Assembly: GCA_023410535.1 (NCBI GenBank)
Contig: JAEYPR010000019.1
Coordinates: 62,001 to 126,000 of the forward strand
Reading direction: 5' to 3'
Source: Bacillota bacterium
Lineage (GTDB): Bacteria > Bacillota > UBA4882 > UBA8346
Length of the DNA: 64,000 nt
Shown here: positions 50,184-59,600 of the stretch, one piece after another
Numbering within the stretch: the first letter of the stretch is position 1
How the letters are laid out: the number at the start of each line of letters is the position of its first letter
Position numbers and translations under genes: made by a program
The notes under the pieces: generated by a model
What the model was told of the DNA's origin: nothing
Databases searched by the model: none
The model's input: the letters and a program-made list of their open reading frames with translations, nothing else

Positions 50184-52220
50184 TTATTCAGTTATTTGAC
50201 CGCCACTAGCAGCGTTTGATTTAATATTCGGCGCCTGCTCCGGTTGGGTCACTGGCGCTGAGTTTTGGACGGGTACAGGTGGGGTTTGTCCGCCCGATAA
50301 CGGTTTGGTTAAGTCGTTAACAACGGGTACTCCCGGATTAGGCGCTGCAGTAGCTGTTCCGGTAGTAGCTGACAGAGTCGTTGTCGGAGTCGCTTTGGGC
50401 TTTTCATCAAGGTTAAAAAATGATTCAAGAATTTTACGGGCAACCGGAGCTGCGGCGCTGCTTGATCCGCCTTGCTCAACATAGACAATCACCACAATCT
50501 CTGGCTTGTTGGCCGGCGCGTAACAGGCAAAAACGCCGGAATTGTCATAAGGTGGCTTTTGAACCGTTCCGGTCTTACCAGCGACCGGATATTTATCAAG
50601 CGGAAACCCTTGAAAAACCCAAGACGCCGTTCCTTCATTAACAACTTCCGAAAGTCCTTTCCGGACAATCTCCATGATCGACGGCGGCACATCTAGCTTT
50701 GATGCCACAATCGGTTTGTTCGTTAACAGCACTTTACCATCCGGAGCGGTGATCTGGGAGACCAACTGCGGTTGATAAACCGTACCGCCATTGGCGATGG
50801 CTTCATAAACCTGGGCTAACTGCAATGGAGTGACTGTTAGATAGCCCTGCCCGATTGCGAAATGCGATGTTTCGATCGGATACCATTTATCTTTAAAATG
50901 CTGTTTTTTCCATTCGGTATCGGGAATAAATCCAGAGGCTTCACTGGGATAAAGATTAATGCCGGTCGGCTTTCCGAGTCCGAAATAGCGGCTGTATTTG
51001 GCGATGATATCGGGACCGATCAAACGTCCGAGATCCGACATCACAATATTGCAAGAGTTTTTTAATCCATCAACAATGGTTTCCGTTCCGTGACCCTTCA
51101 AATACCAACACTTAAAATTTTTCCCCCACACTGGGTCGAGCCCATTGCAATAGAACGTTTTTTTATCATCGACCTTATGTTCCATTAAAGCCGATAGCAC
51201 AGTAATCGGTTTAAATGTTGAACCTGGTTGAAACTCACCCTGGACGTTCCGGTTGCTCAAAGGATGCAAGGGATTGTTGTATAATTTCTGGGCGATCTCC
51301 GGGGTAATAATCCCCGTAAATAGGTTGGGATCGTAGCCCGGTTTACTGACCATCGCCAACACGTTTCCATTGCGGGGATCTAAGGCGATCACCGAACCGG
51401 AACGGGCGTTGCGCCATTGGGTGTTCTTTTGAAGGTTGATCAGTTGATCGGTTAACGCCTTTTCAGCGGCCATTTGGACTTTCTGATCAATTGTCAAATG
51501 AAGGTTATTACCGGGAATCGGATCAACATTGCCTAACATGCGCAGCGGCCGGCCGTTGATATCGACCTCATAATTTTTCCCGCCTTCAACCCCACGTAAA
51601 TACTCTTCATAGGTTCGTTCCAAACCGGTCTTGCCAATCAAATCGCCAGATTTATAACCCTTCGCCTTTAACTGACTCAACTCGTCGGCGTTGATCTCCC
51701 GGATATATCCGAACAAATGACTGGCAAACTCGCCGTACGGGTAGGAACGGATCGGGATATCATCCACTTCGACGCCGGGCAGATTCATTTTGGATTCGAG
51801 AATTTTGATCACTGTCGCCGAATCCAAATCTTTAGCGATCGGAACATATTGATACGGACTCCGTGGCTGTTTGGGATCGGGAATCAGCTTGGCTTGAATC
51901 TCAGCTACCGGCATTTTCAACAGCTTGCTTAATAAAGCCAGAACTTCCGGCTTATTCTTGACATCTTCAGGAACAACCGAAACGATGTGGGAAATCCGAC
52001 TAGTGGCGATGATTTTGCCATCCCGGTCATAAAATATCCCCCGCGGCGCGTTGATCCGGAAAACCCGGACTTGATTTTGGCGCGATTGCACCATAATGGT
52101 TGCTCCTTGCATAATCTGGAGAATCCACAAACGGACAAGCAGCAACGCAAATATCGCTAAGACAATCCCTGCGATCATTTTGAACTTATGCTCCAGATTC
52201 CTTAAAGCCGTCTCTTCCAC
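50184..52220 (-). CDS. mrdA: Penicillin-binding protein 2 (elongation transpeptidase)
   Basis: The class B PBP of the elongasome that cross-links new peptidoglycan. 678 aa: one N-terminal membrane anchor (about 13-33, IAGIVLAIFALLLVRLWIL), the PBP dimerisation domain (INAPRGIFYDRDGKIIATSR and RSYPYGEFASHLFGYI), then the transpeptidase domain with GEFQPGSTFKPIT (SxxK, Ser near 335), SCN in LKNSCNIVMSD, and AGKTGTVQKPP (KTG). A Pro/Thr/Ala-rich tail of about 75 residues is extra. The GTG at 52218-52220 has GGGGG about 9 bases upstream. Same transcript as mreBCD. Confidence 0.95.
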   Translation of the reverse strand: MEETALRNLEHKFKMIAGIVLAIFALLLVRLWILQIMQGATIMVQSRQNQVRVFRINAPRGIFYDRDGKIIATSRISHIVSVVPEDVKNKPEVLALLSKLLKMPVAEIQAKLIPDPKQPRSPYQYVPIAKDLDSATVIKILESKMNLPGVEVDDIPIRSYPYGEFASHLFGYIREINADELSQLKAKGYKSGDLIGKTGLERTYEEYLRGVEGGKNYEVDINGRPLRMLGNVDPIPGNNLHLTIDQKVQMAAEKALTDQLINLQKNTQWRNARSGSVIALDPRNGNVLAMVSKPGYDPNLFTGIITPEIAQKLYNNPLHPLSNRNVQGEFQPGSTFKPITVLSALMEHKVDDKKTFYCNGLDPVWGKNFKCWYLKGHGTETIVDGLKNSCNIVMSDLGRLIGPDIIAKYSRYFGLGKPTGINLYPSEASGFIPDTEWKKQHFKDKWYPIETSHFAIGQGYLTVTPLQLAQVYEAIANGGTVYQPQLVSQITAPDGKVLLTNKPIVASKLDVPPSIMEIVRKGLSEVVNEGTASWVFQGFPLDKYPVAGKTGTVQKPPYDNSGVFACYAPANKPEIVVIVYVEQGGSSSAAAPVARKILESFFNLDEKPKATPTTTLSATTGTATAAPNPGVPVVNDLTKPLSGGQTPPVPVQNSAPVTQPEQAPNIKSNAASGGQITE

Positions 52221-52272
52221 AGCAAAAAGCCCCCATAAAGGTATTTAAAAACGTATGACGCGTGTCCCGATG

Positions 52273-52770
52273 TTACGACGCGCGTTCGATGATGAACCGT
52301 TCCGCTTTTAACAGATAAAAATAGACTAACGGCGCCAAAACGGCGTTATATAAAGCTTGGGGCAGCACGATACTGACAATGGAACCCCAAAAATTAAAGT
52401 TAGCCATAAAAGCCATATGCATGACAACAGAGAAAGTATTAAAAAGCAGAGTGCCAAAAAGAACGGCAATAAAAGGCACTAACAGATTATCCTTGAAAAT
52501 GTTCTTTTCAAGCAATCCGGCGCAATACCCCGCCAACATTTTCGAGAGCGCCTCGATGCCAATCACTCCGCCGCTGAGTAAATTGAGAAAAAAACCGGCT
52601 AATAATCCAAAGAGGAGCCCTTCATCGGGCCCCCGTAACAAACCGTATGAGATCACTAAGATCAATACCAAGTCCGGTATGATCTGCCAGGGTAAATTCA
52701 ACCCCGCAAACCAGGTAGCCTGGATTGCCACACTCAAAATAACACTAATCGTTAAGATGGTGATTCTCAT
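52273..52770 (-). CDS. mreD: MreD, rod-shape membrane protein
   Basis: A 165-aa integral membrane protein of the elongasome with five hydrophobic segments. Diagnostic lines are LPWQIIPDLVLILVISYGLL and EGLLFGLLAGFFLNLLSG. GAAGGAGG precedes the ATG, and the gene overlaps the mreC stop by 4 bases, a mark of translational coupling. Confidence 0.92.
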   Translation of the reverse strand: MRITILTISVILSVAIQATWFAGLNLPWQIIPDLVLILVISYGLLRGPDEGLLFGLLAGFFLNLLSGGVIGIEALSKMLAGYCAGLLEKNIFKDNLLVPFIAVLFGTLLFNTFSVVMHMAFMANFNFWGSIVSIVLPQALYNAVLAPLVYFYLLKAERFIIERAS

Positions 52771-53663
52771 GGCTGGCCTCCTTCAGGTGCCGGAGTGGTT
52801 GGAGGAACTGGTGTGGCGACCGGCAGCGGCGGATCATGTTTCGCTTTAATTACATAGACCAACCGTAAACTCCCAAGTTTAACTGTCGGTTTAACGGCCG
52901 CTTTATTGACCAAGTTATTTGCACCCTTGCTAATTTGGAGCACTTTGCCGATGGGAATCCCACGCGGGAAAATATCGCTGGTCTCCGCCGTACGGATTAG
53001 ATCCCCTTTTTTGAGGTTGATAAAATAAGTTTCAACAGCCGGTTTCACGGTACATTCGCCTTGGAAGAACCCCCCGCCGGTAACCAAAACCATATCACCG
53101 GTTCGTTCCACCACGCCACCGACAAAATTCCCTTCGCGGGGGTCGGTGATTAAAATAACTTCCGACGAATGGGTCCGGACTTCACCAATCCGTCCCACCA
53201 CTCCCTGGGGATTAATGACCGCCATATTTTTACGAATTCCGTCGGTACTTCCTTTATTGATGATTAAGGTTCGATACCAATTGCTAGGATTGGTTGAAAC
53301 CATTTCAGCAGCGATTAAATCATGCGGTTGAGCGTCTTGAAAGTTCAAAGCATCCCGCAAACGTTGGTTCTCCGCTTTTAAGGAATCCAAACCCACCTGA
53401 CGCGCTTCAAGATGACTCATCGCCAAGCGCAGCCGATCGTTATCCGCTTTCAACCGGCTTAACCGGCTGACCGTCCGCCAACTGTCATCGACCATGCCAC
53501 CCATCCGGTTAAAGATACTCTCCAAGGGAGCCATTGCCGTATTGAAAAAAAACTCAATTTTCCCTTCTTGCGTACGCTCCCGTGAAGTGACAAACATCCC
53601 CCAGGTAATGATTAAAATAATCAAAGCCACCACTAAATAACGGCGATCAGCAAATAAATGCAC
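52767..53663 (-). CDS. mreC: MreC, rod-shape scaffold protein
   Basis: 298 aa. MreC links MreB and PBP2 in the elongasome. It has one N-terminal membrane helix (LVVALIILIITWGMF), a coiled coil (about 60-105, SRLKADNDRLRLAMSH), then the beta-rich domain with VSTNPSNWYRTLIINKGSTD and VINPQGVVGRIG. The tail is Pro-rich. The GTG at 53661-53663 follows GGGTG. Between mreB and mreD. Confidence 0.94.
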   Translation of the reverse strand: MHLFADRRYLVVALIILIITWGMFVTSRERTQEGKIEFFFNTAMAPLESIFNRMGGMVDDSWRTVSRLSRLKADNDRLRLAMSHLEARQVGLDSLKAENQRLRDALNFQDAQPHDLIAAEMVSTNPSNWYRTLIINKGSTDGIRKNMAVINPQGVVGRIGEVRTHSSEVILITDPREGNFVGGVVERTGDMVLVTGGGFFQGECTVKPAVETYFINLKKGDLIRTAETSDIFPRGIPIGKVLQISKGANNLVNKAAVKPTVKLGSLRLVYVIKAKHDPPLPVATPVPPTTPAPEGGQP

Positions 53664-53682
53664 GAATGGTCACCCTTCTATC

Positions 53683-53721
53683 TATGTCGTACGCATGATC
53701 CGGACTTCATTTCGCGACATA
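53683..53721. repeat. Dispersed intergenic repeat, copy 3
   Basis: A 39-base element with exact inverted ends TATGTCG (53683-53689) and CGACATA (53715-53721), followed by TTTCTTAATCATCAATAAATT. It lies between mreB and mreC. Confidence 0.55.
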
Positions 53722-53740
53722 TTTCTTAATCATCAATAAA

Positions 53741-54781
53741 TTATGCCATCTTACGATTGGATAGTAATACCCGTTTCAAATCTTGATAGTTACGTTCCAA
53801 CGCTAAACCGGTACCCCGGGCAACACATGTTAACGGATCGTCGGCGATTTGCACCGGCATCCCGGTCTCTTCCATCAGCAAATGATCAATTCCTTTCAAG
53901 AGCGCGCCGCCGCCAGCCATGACGATTCCTTTATCAAGAATATCCGCGGCAAGTTCAGGCGGAGTCTTCTCCAAAGTCGTTTTGACCGCATCGACAATAC
54001 TTGAAACCGGTTCGGCCAAAGCTTCACGTACTTCATTGCTGGTAATGGTGATGGTTTTGGGTAGGCCGGTTAGTAAGTCACGGCCTCTCACATCAAGCTT
54101 TTGTTCCGGACCGACCGGGTGAGCGGAACCAATTTCCCGTTTGATATCTTCGGCGGTCCGTTCGCCAACCATCAAATTATAGTGCCGTTTGATATATTGG
54201 CCGATCGCTTCATTCATTTCATCTCCGGCAGTCCGGACCGAACGGCTTGATACAATGCCGCCCAAAGAAATTACGGCCACCTCGGTAGTCCCGCCACCGA
54301 TATCAACGATCAAATTCCCGGTTGGTTCCTCCACTTGGAGTCCGGCACCAATCGCCGCAGCCATCGGTTCTTCGATTAAAAAGACCTCTCTGGCGCCGGC
54401 TTGCAAACCGGCATCCATAACCGCCCGTTTTTCAACTTCGGTTACGCCCGACGGTACCCCGATAATCACCCGGGGTGAAAGAATGCCGATATTTTTCCCG
54501 GCTTTGCTAATAAAATAATGCAACATCTTTTCAGTGACGTCAAAGTCGGCAATAACTCCGTCTTTCATAGGCCGGACTGCGATAATATTCCCAGGGGTAC
54601 GGCCAACCATCTGTTTTGCCTCACTACCAACCGCAAATATATTATTGGTATCTTTTTCAATGGCTACCACCGTCGGTTCTTGTAACACAATACCCCGGCC
54701 TTGAACATAAACCAAAGTATTGGCGGTACCCAAATCAATTCCCATATCTTTTGCAAAACGTCCAAAAATAGATTTAAACAT
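53741..54781 (-). CDS. mreB: MreB, actin-like rod-shape protein
   Basis: MreB filaments guide the elongation machinery. The 346-aa product has the actin-fold motifs: MGIDLGTANTLVYVQGRGI (phosphate 1), LIVDIGGGTTEVAVISLGGI (phosphate 2), and VMAGGGALLKGIDHLL (adenosine). EEPMAAAIGAGL is also present. GGAGGAG precedes the ATG at 54781. First of the mreBCD-pbp2 run, 64 bases after radC. Confidence 0.97.
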   Translation of the reverse strand: MFKSIFGRFAKDMGIDLGTANTLVYVQGRGIVLQEPTVVAIEKDTNNIFAVGSEAKQMVGRTPGNIIAVRPMKDGVIADFDVTEKMLHYFISKAGKNIGILSPRVIIGVPSGVTEVEKRAVMDAGLQAGAREVFLIEEPMAAAIGAGLQVEEPTGNLIVDIGGGTTEVAVISLGGIVSSRSVRTAGDEMNEAIGQYIKRHYNLMVGERTAEDIKREIGSAHPVGPEQKLDVRGRDLLTGLPKTITITSNEVREALAEPVSSIVDAVKTTLEKTPPELAADILDKGIVMAGGGALLKGIDHLLMEETGMPVQIADDPLTCVARGTGLALERNYQDLKRVLLSNRKMA

Positions 54782-54845
54782 CAGTTAGACTCCTCCAGAT
54801 CTTATTCGTTTTTGTAGATGGTTTATGTATGCGATCTGTCTCTTC

Positions 54846-55535
54846 TCACGCTAAATAGCCACGTTCTTTGAGACTAATATACCGATTATCGCCGAATATT
54901 ACATGATCAATCACTGCTATCCCCATGATCTCGCCTGCTTCGCGCAAACGCGAAGTGAGCAATAAATCGTCTTTGCTGGGGGTGGGGTCGCCACTCGGGT
55001 GGTTATGCGCCAATACCAAACCGGCGCTGCTCATTTTGACCGCTTCTTTAAAAACTTCCCGGGGATGAACCGGTGATGAGCTAAGAATCCCAATCGCGGT
55101 CGTCTCAATTTTAAGCACCTGATTTTTCGTGTTCAAATGAACTACCTTAAAATGTTCGCGGTCCAGGTCTTGGAAGCTAGCTTTCAAAAGGTCGAATATA
55201 TCTTGCGGTGTTCGAATTGACGGTTGTTGCACCGGATTGCTGGTTAATACTCTCCGTCCTAATTCAAAGGCCGCTTTCAATTGCACTGCCTTGGCCGGAC
55301 CAATCCCATAACAACTGGCGATCTCGGCGACTGAAGCTTTGGCTAATCCCCGTAAATCCTTATATGTGGCAATCAACTCCTCTGCGACGTTCACGGCGCT
55401 GCGATTGGTCGAGCCGGTCCGTAAAATGATTGCAATTAATTCCGCTGCTGCAAGATGCTCGGGACCGTTGTGAATCAATCGTTCCCGCGGTCGTTCTTCT
55501 AAAGGAAGGTCTTTGATCGTGGGTCGATTCTCCAC
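54846..55535 (-). CDS. radC: RadC family JAMM-domain protein
   Basis: 229 aa. A helix-hairpin-helix region (SCYGIGPAKAVQLKAAFEL) is followed by the JAMM/MPN domain with the zinc motif AHNHPSGDPTPSKDD. Despite the name, a DNA-repair role is doubtful. The GTG at 55533-55535 follows AGGTG. The gene is between maf and mreB, its usual place in Bacillota. Confidence 0.94.
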   Translation of the reverse strand: MENRPTIKDLPLEERPRERLIHNGPEHLAAAELIAIILRTGSTNRSAVNVAEELIATYKDLRGLAKASVAEIASCYGIGPAKAVQLKAAFELGRRVLTSNPVQQPSIRTPQDIFDLLKASFQDLDREHFKVVHLNTKNQVLKIETTAIGILSSSPVHPREVFKEAVKMSSAGLVLAHNHPSGDPTPSKDDLLLTSRLREAGEIMGIAVIDHVIFGDNRYISLKERGYLA

Positions 55536-55544
55536 ACAATCACC

Positions 55545-56126
55545 TCACCAAATTGATATCCCAAAATCAACTAACGTGGTTGCCAAGCGGCTGATGGGTA
55601 ACCCGACCACGTTAAAATAACACCCGTTGATTTTTTCAACCAAAAGAGCGCCTTTACCTTGGATTCCATAAGCTCCCGCTTTATCCAGCGGTTCCCTCGT
55701 TGCGACATAAGCTTGGATCTCGGCACTTGACAGGTTCCGAAACAAAACCCGTGTCTCTTCCGAGAACACCTGATTTCGGCCGGAAGCAACGTCAATTACC
55801 GCGACCCCGGTAAAAACCGAATGTTCTTTGCCCTGAAGCATTGTAAGCATTGTGATAGCTTCTGCCGGGTCGATCGGTTTTCCAAGAATCGTCTGATTGG
55901 CAACAACTACCGTATCCGCACCGATAACCATCCCGTTTTGGAGCGATTTGGCTACCCACGCCGCTTTTTGATAAGCAAGGCCGGCAACATATTGTTCCGG
56001 CAATACGGAAGGTTCGGGCGGAGCTTCTACTGCCTGACTGGCAATGATCTCAAACTTCAAACCAATTTGGTGCAACAACTCCGCCCGGCGGGGCGAAGCC
56101 GATGCCAATATCAAACCTTCATTCAT
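55545..56126 (-). CDS. maf: Maf, nucleoside triphosphate pyrophosphatase
   Basis: Maf removes non-canonical or pyrimidine nucleotides and affects division when overexpressed. The 193-aa product has the family start LILASASPRRAELLHQIG, the middle GADTVVVANQTILGKP, and DKAGAYGIQGKGALLVEKI. It overlaps nothing; radC follows by 9 bases and the DUF4321 gene precedes it by 3, so all three share a message. Confidence 0.94.
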   Translation of the reverse strand: MNEGLILASASPRRAELLHQIGLKFEIIASQAVEAPPEPSVLPEQYVAGLAYQKAAWVAKSLQNGMVIGADTVVVANQTILGKPIDPAEAITMLTMLQGKEHSVFTGVAVIDVASGRNQVFSEETRVLFRNLSSAEIQAYVATREPLDKAGAYGIQGKGALLVEKINGCYFNVVGLPISRLATTLVDFGISIW

Positions 56127-56129
56127 TGT

Positions 56130-56396
56130 TCATAACCTTCGATAAATAAAAAATGCCACCGCGACTCCAACAATCGTCGCTAGATTCAGGTTAATTTTAA
56201 ACCCGAACGTGAGTGAAAACGCATCAGCTAAATTCAAGGTTTGCGGTGCCATATGAGCGGAGGCTCCGACTGCCATAAAGGGGAGATACGGTCGTAATAT
56301 GTGTCCTAAAATCGTCCCAAAAATAAAACCGACCAATAACAGAATCACCAAAACGATCCAATGGGCATGTCCGGAACGGCTCAAACTGGTCACCAT
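56130..56396 (-). CDS. DUF4321 membrane protein
   Basis: 88 aa with two membrane segments: IVLVILLLVGFIFGTILGHI (about 14-33) and LNLATIVGVAVAFFIY near the end. DUF4321 proteins sit next to maf and radC in many Bacillota; no role is established. The ATG at 56396 has no strong ribosome site. First gene of the maf-radC-mre run. Confidence 0.8.
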   Translation of the reverse strand: MVTSLSRSGHAHWIVLVILLLVGFIFGTILGHILRPYLPFMAVGASAHMAPQTLNLADAFSLTFGFKINLNLATIVGVAVAFFIYRRL

Positions 56397-56818
56397 CCAT
56401 CTTGTTTTGGGTTACTGATTCCACAATACACATGGAAAATCCTTTTAGTTTTCAGAAATCAGCACAAATTTATCTGGGATTTTAGAAAAAAACTCCCATC
56501 TCCTAACTTTTGCTCAAAAATTCCGCCATTCGTTATTATATCAGAGCTGAGCATGTTGTGTGTTATAACTTTTTGTGCTTCGTCAAGATTTTATTTATTA
56601 TGCCAACTTTTTGACATAATATCGGAAAAAAACACCAAAATTCCCTTTAGATCGTAGGACATTCCTGCTTTCGAGACAATGAAACATAAACAAGTTTGCA
56701 TTGATTATAAAACAAACCGCCGGTGGAATCCACCGACGAATATTTCCAGATACCAAATCGGTATGATAGCATAAGCAAGCTACGTAGAAAAAACAGGCTA
56801 ACAAGGACCACTCCCTGA
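56397..56818. other. Upstream region of the maf/mre run
   Basis: About 420 bases without a supportable gene. It should hold the promoter of the DUF4321-maf-radC-mre transcript. AACCGCCGGTGGAATCCACCGACG (near 56712) contains a short CGGTGGA/TCCACCG hairpin. The minus-strand frame at 56598-56804 runs through it and has no family likeness. Confidence 0.35.
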
Positions 56819-56836
56819 TTAATGGGGATCGTCCTT
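56786..56836 (-). terminator. Probable terminator of the lipoprotein gene
   Basis: AAGGAC/GTCCTT with inner CCC/GGG pairs, the upstream arm lying in the last codons of the gene; TTTTTT follows about 12 bases later on the minus strand. Confidence 0.5.
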
Positions 56837-57985
56837 GCTCCCGGTTTGGCCGCTGACCATAATCCAGTCGTTATCGGATAACAGTTGATCGAATTGTTTT
56901 TTCAACTCCACACAAAAGATCTCCTTGCGGTTGACACGAGGATTGGTTGCATTGAATAACAAGAGAAGTTGATCGCCTACTTGTGACCAACATGGATGTT
57001 GATGGTTGGCGGCTGACAAACCAAACCGGACAGTGGCTTGAACGACTTTGGCGTTACGGTCGGCAGTGCCCACAAAGATCAACCGGTCCGCGCCGGTATC
57101 GGGTTTGGCGTCAAAGGCCACATATTTGCCGTCCGGACTCCAACAAGGATTCCCCGGGTCATTTGGTGTTGCGACAATTCTCGGATTGTTACCGCTTACT
57201 GTTTGAGTAATATCAAACAACCACAATTTTTTATTATTGATATAAGCTACCTGTTCTCCGTTGGGACTGATCTCCGGCTCATGGCCTTCGGCCAGCAAAG
57301 TCGGGGGTGTTGTATCGTCCAAACGTTTCCAGTAGACCATCCCTCTACCGCTGCGCATGGAATGAAAAACCATTGATTTACCCGATTGATCAATCGAGGG
57401 ATGATCATCGTTGGCGGGGCTGCTGCAAACAGCTTCCGCCCGTTTGGTTATTACATCGTATATATACAGATCCTTTTTGTTCGCTGGTATGATATCGGAA
57501 ACAAAAACAATTTGGGTTGGAGTCCGCCGCACCGCCTGCTCCTCGTCGCCCGGGAAATCGGTAATGCGCGTAACCGACCGGTTTTCGAGCTGCAGTGCAA
57601 AAATATCGTGACCTCCCTGAATATTGCAACTATAAAGAATAGTGCCTGCAAGGGGGATGCCCGTCAATGGCATCCGCACTGTGGTGGGGCGTCCTGAAAA
57701 ATTGACATTCAATTTTGCCGATTGATACCAAGGTCGTTCAAAACAAAGGATATAGGCGCCAGGTTCCATTTTCTCCACATCAATTTGACCGGATTGATCG
57801 GTAACCGACTGCCTTTCGCCAACGGTCACCGTCGTTCCGGGGATACCCTCCCCGGTTGCTTGATCGATCACGGTGATGCGTAAATTGGCCGGGCTTGGCT
57901 TCGGTTTTTGCAGACACCCTGATAATAGTAATAATATGACGCCCCCGCAAATCAGCCAGTTCTTCGTAAAGCGTTTCTCTCTCAT
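56819..57985 (-). CDS. Lipoprotein with carboxypeptidase-regulatory-like and beta-propeller-like regions
   Basis: 388 aa. A lipoprotein signal peptide is clear: basic MREKRFTK, a hydrophobic core and the lipobox LLSGC near residue 24. Residues 33-115 (LRITVIDQATGEGIPGTTVT) look like a carboxypeptidase-regulatory-like domain. The rest has TolB/WD40-like repeats with the SPNGEQVAYI, WSPDGKYVAFDAK and HPSIDQSGKSMVFHS signatures. It would sit on the outer face of the membrane as a binding or scaffold protein. The ATG at 57985 lacks a good ribosome site, but the signal peptide fixes the start. Single gene. Confidence 0.82.
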   Translation of the reverse strand: MREKRFTKNWLICGGVILLLLSGCLQKPKPSPANLRITVIDQATGEGIPGTTVTVGERQSVTDQSGQIDVEKMEPGAYILCFERPWYQSAKLNVNFSGRPTTVRMPLTGIPLAGTILYSCNIQGGHDIFALQLENRSVTRITDFPGDEEQAVRRTPTQIVFVSDIIPANKKDLYIYDVITKRAEAVCSSPANDDHPSIDQSGKSMVFHSMRSGRGMVYWKRLDDTTPPTLLAEGHEPEISPNGEQVAYINNKKLWLFDITQTVSGNNPRIVATPNDPGNPCWSPDGKYVAFDAKPDTGADRLIFVGTADRNAKVVQATVRFGLSAANHQHPCWSQVGDQLLLLFNATNPRVNRKEIFCVELKKQFDQLLSDNDWIMVSGQTGSKDDPH

Positions 57986-58113
57986 GAAGCAACAATTCGT
58001 TGAATTCCATAAAATTCCTGTAAATAATTTCAAATTAATTAAAATTCTACCCAAGTGACTGGGGGAAATGTCAGTTGATTCTGTTATGAAGATATCATCA
58101 TTGCCACAATCGA

Positions 58114-58144
58114 TAAAAAAACCCGGTTCGGTTTACCCGCCGGG
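58114..58144 (-). terminator. Terminator of the DUF4870-like gene
   Basis: CCCGG/CCGGG (58122-58126 with 58140-58144) with inner CGG/CCG pairs, then seven T on the minus strand. Confidence 0.75.
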
Positions 58145-58157
58145 ATTGGTAAGAACT

Positions 58158-58490
58158 TTATTCCATAATGCCTTGAGCTAATTCGTAAATTAACGGTACT
58201 TTAAAATAATCCCCTTGCCAACAACGAATCGCCAAATAAATTACGAAAATGAACCAAAACCAAACAGCGATGTTAAAAAGAACTCCCCCAATCAACGGGA
58301 TTACTTGTAAAAACATACCGACAACCAGATAAAGAACAGTACTGCAGATCCCGAGATACAACGATTGATAGCCGTGATAACGGATAAACCGTTCTTTACG
58401 TAAGCTGGTTAAGACAAAAAACAGACTGACCGGCCAAATCGGATAAGCTAATGCCAGTAAAAAGCGCCATTCCGGGTTGAGGTCTTCCAT
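58158..58490 (-). CDS. DUF4870-like small membrane protein
   Basis: 110 aa with three hydrophobic segments (about 10-27, 44-66, 70-88) and RYHGYQSLYLGI between the first two, the shape of DUF4870/Tic20-like proteins. No function is known. GGGAGGGAT precedes the ATG at 58490. Terminator directly after; a single-gene unit or the end of the transglutaminase transcript (78 bases). Confidence 0.75.
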   Translation of the reverse strand: MEDLNPEWRFLLALAYPIWPVSLFFVLTSLRKERFIRYHGYQSLYLGICSTVLYLVVGMFLQVIPLIGGVLFNIAVWFWFIFVIYLAIRCWQGDYFKVPLIYELAQGIME

Positions 58491-58567
58491 GATGATCCCT
58501 CCCGCTATAACATATGAACCACCATGGGGAAATATTTGCGTTCTTTAACCAATGATTTGCCCGAGAT

Positions 58568-59545
58568 TTAAAGCCTCTGAACCGTCCGTTTCAACTTAAT
58601 CGAAAGTTTCGGTAAGACCTGCTGATAGCTATAGGCCGAATGCAACTCCTCCGCCTGGTCGTAATGGGCGAACAAATGCCGGTCTTTGGCGCTGATTTTG
58701 CCAAAATAATCAAAAGAAGTAACCTGTTTGCCTTGTTGATAGACAAAAGAAGTCGGGTCCACCGGAACCCAACCCAAGCCGGATAAATAACTTTCCGCCC
58801 AAGCATGTCCGTATTGTTCGAGATCGGTTTCGAAAAAACCGACATCGGTATCGTCAAAACGATACCCCGCCACAAAACGCGAGGGGATGCCGACTGACCG
58901 GCAAAGCGCAATATAAGCTAAGGCATAGTCAATACAAAGTCCTTGTTTCCGTTGCAAAGTCATTAACGCGCTATGCGGTTCCGGTGAATTCAACGTGTAG
59001 GAAATGGTCGAATTGACATAGGCATAGATCTGTTTGGCCTTCTCCAGATTGGTACCGCATTGCTTGGTTAGTTCACTGGCGAGCAGTTGGATGACCGGGC
59101 TGTTTGACTCGATACCCTTTTCCGGCCGGAGATATTGTTCATCCCCGGGGTCCCAACCGCCAAACCGTTCCAGGTTATAGGTGATTGCCGTATTGTAAAA
59201 ACGATACTCAAATTGATATTGAACCCGCTGGTTTTTGTCTAAACGCGGGACAGTGACCTCCGCGATTTGATTCTTTTCCGAGGAAACCAAGCGGATCGAA
59301 TTTTCCGGAGCGTAGGTGAACGAACGGAGATTTTGATACGGCGGCAATCCTTTGGTCATCAGGAGCGGAACTTTAACTTTGATCGCGGTGGCCGTCCCCC
59401 CTGAATTGGTAATATCCAAAACGAAACGGACCTTATATAGCTCAAATTTGGCAAGGTCATAGACGCCGAGCGCATCTGCAGTTATGGAAGCCCAGGCCAA
59501 TACCAACAATACTAATAGATTAATTGCCGTTGAACAACGTTTCAT
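58568..59545 (-). CDS. Secreted transglutaminase-like protein
   Basis: 325 aa. A signal peptide is visible (LLVLLVLAWASITADA, cleavage near residue 26). The first half is beta-rich. The transglutaminase-like core has the catalytic triad in order: Cys in RKQGLCIDYALAYIALC, His in EQYGHAWAESYL, and Asp in GWVPVDPTSF. Such proteins cleave or cross-link peptides outside the cell. The ATG at 59545 has AGAAGG right before it. It lies 55 bases from the GH13 gene. Confidence 0.85.
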   Translation of the reverse strand: MKRCSTAINLLVLLVLAWASITADALGVYDLAKFELYKVRFVLDITNSGGTATAIKVKVPLLMTKGLPPYQNLRSFTYAPENSIRLVSSEKNQIAEVTVPRLDKNQRVQYQFEYRFYNTAITYNLERFGGWDPGDEQYLRPEKGIESNSPVIQLLASELTKQCGTNLEKAKQIYAYVNSTISYTLNSPEPHSALMTLQRKQGLCIDYALAYIALCRSVGIPSRFVAGYRFDDTDVGFFETDLEQYGHAWAESYLSGLGWVPVDPTSFVYQQGKQVTSFDYFGKISAKDRHLFAHYDQAEELHSAYSYQQVLPKLSIKLKRTVQRL

Positions 59546-59600
59546 GCCTTCTATATTTTACAAAACAGTCAAAAATTCCTTCGTAATTTAAAATGTTTTG

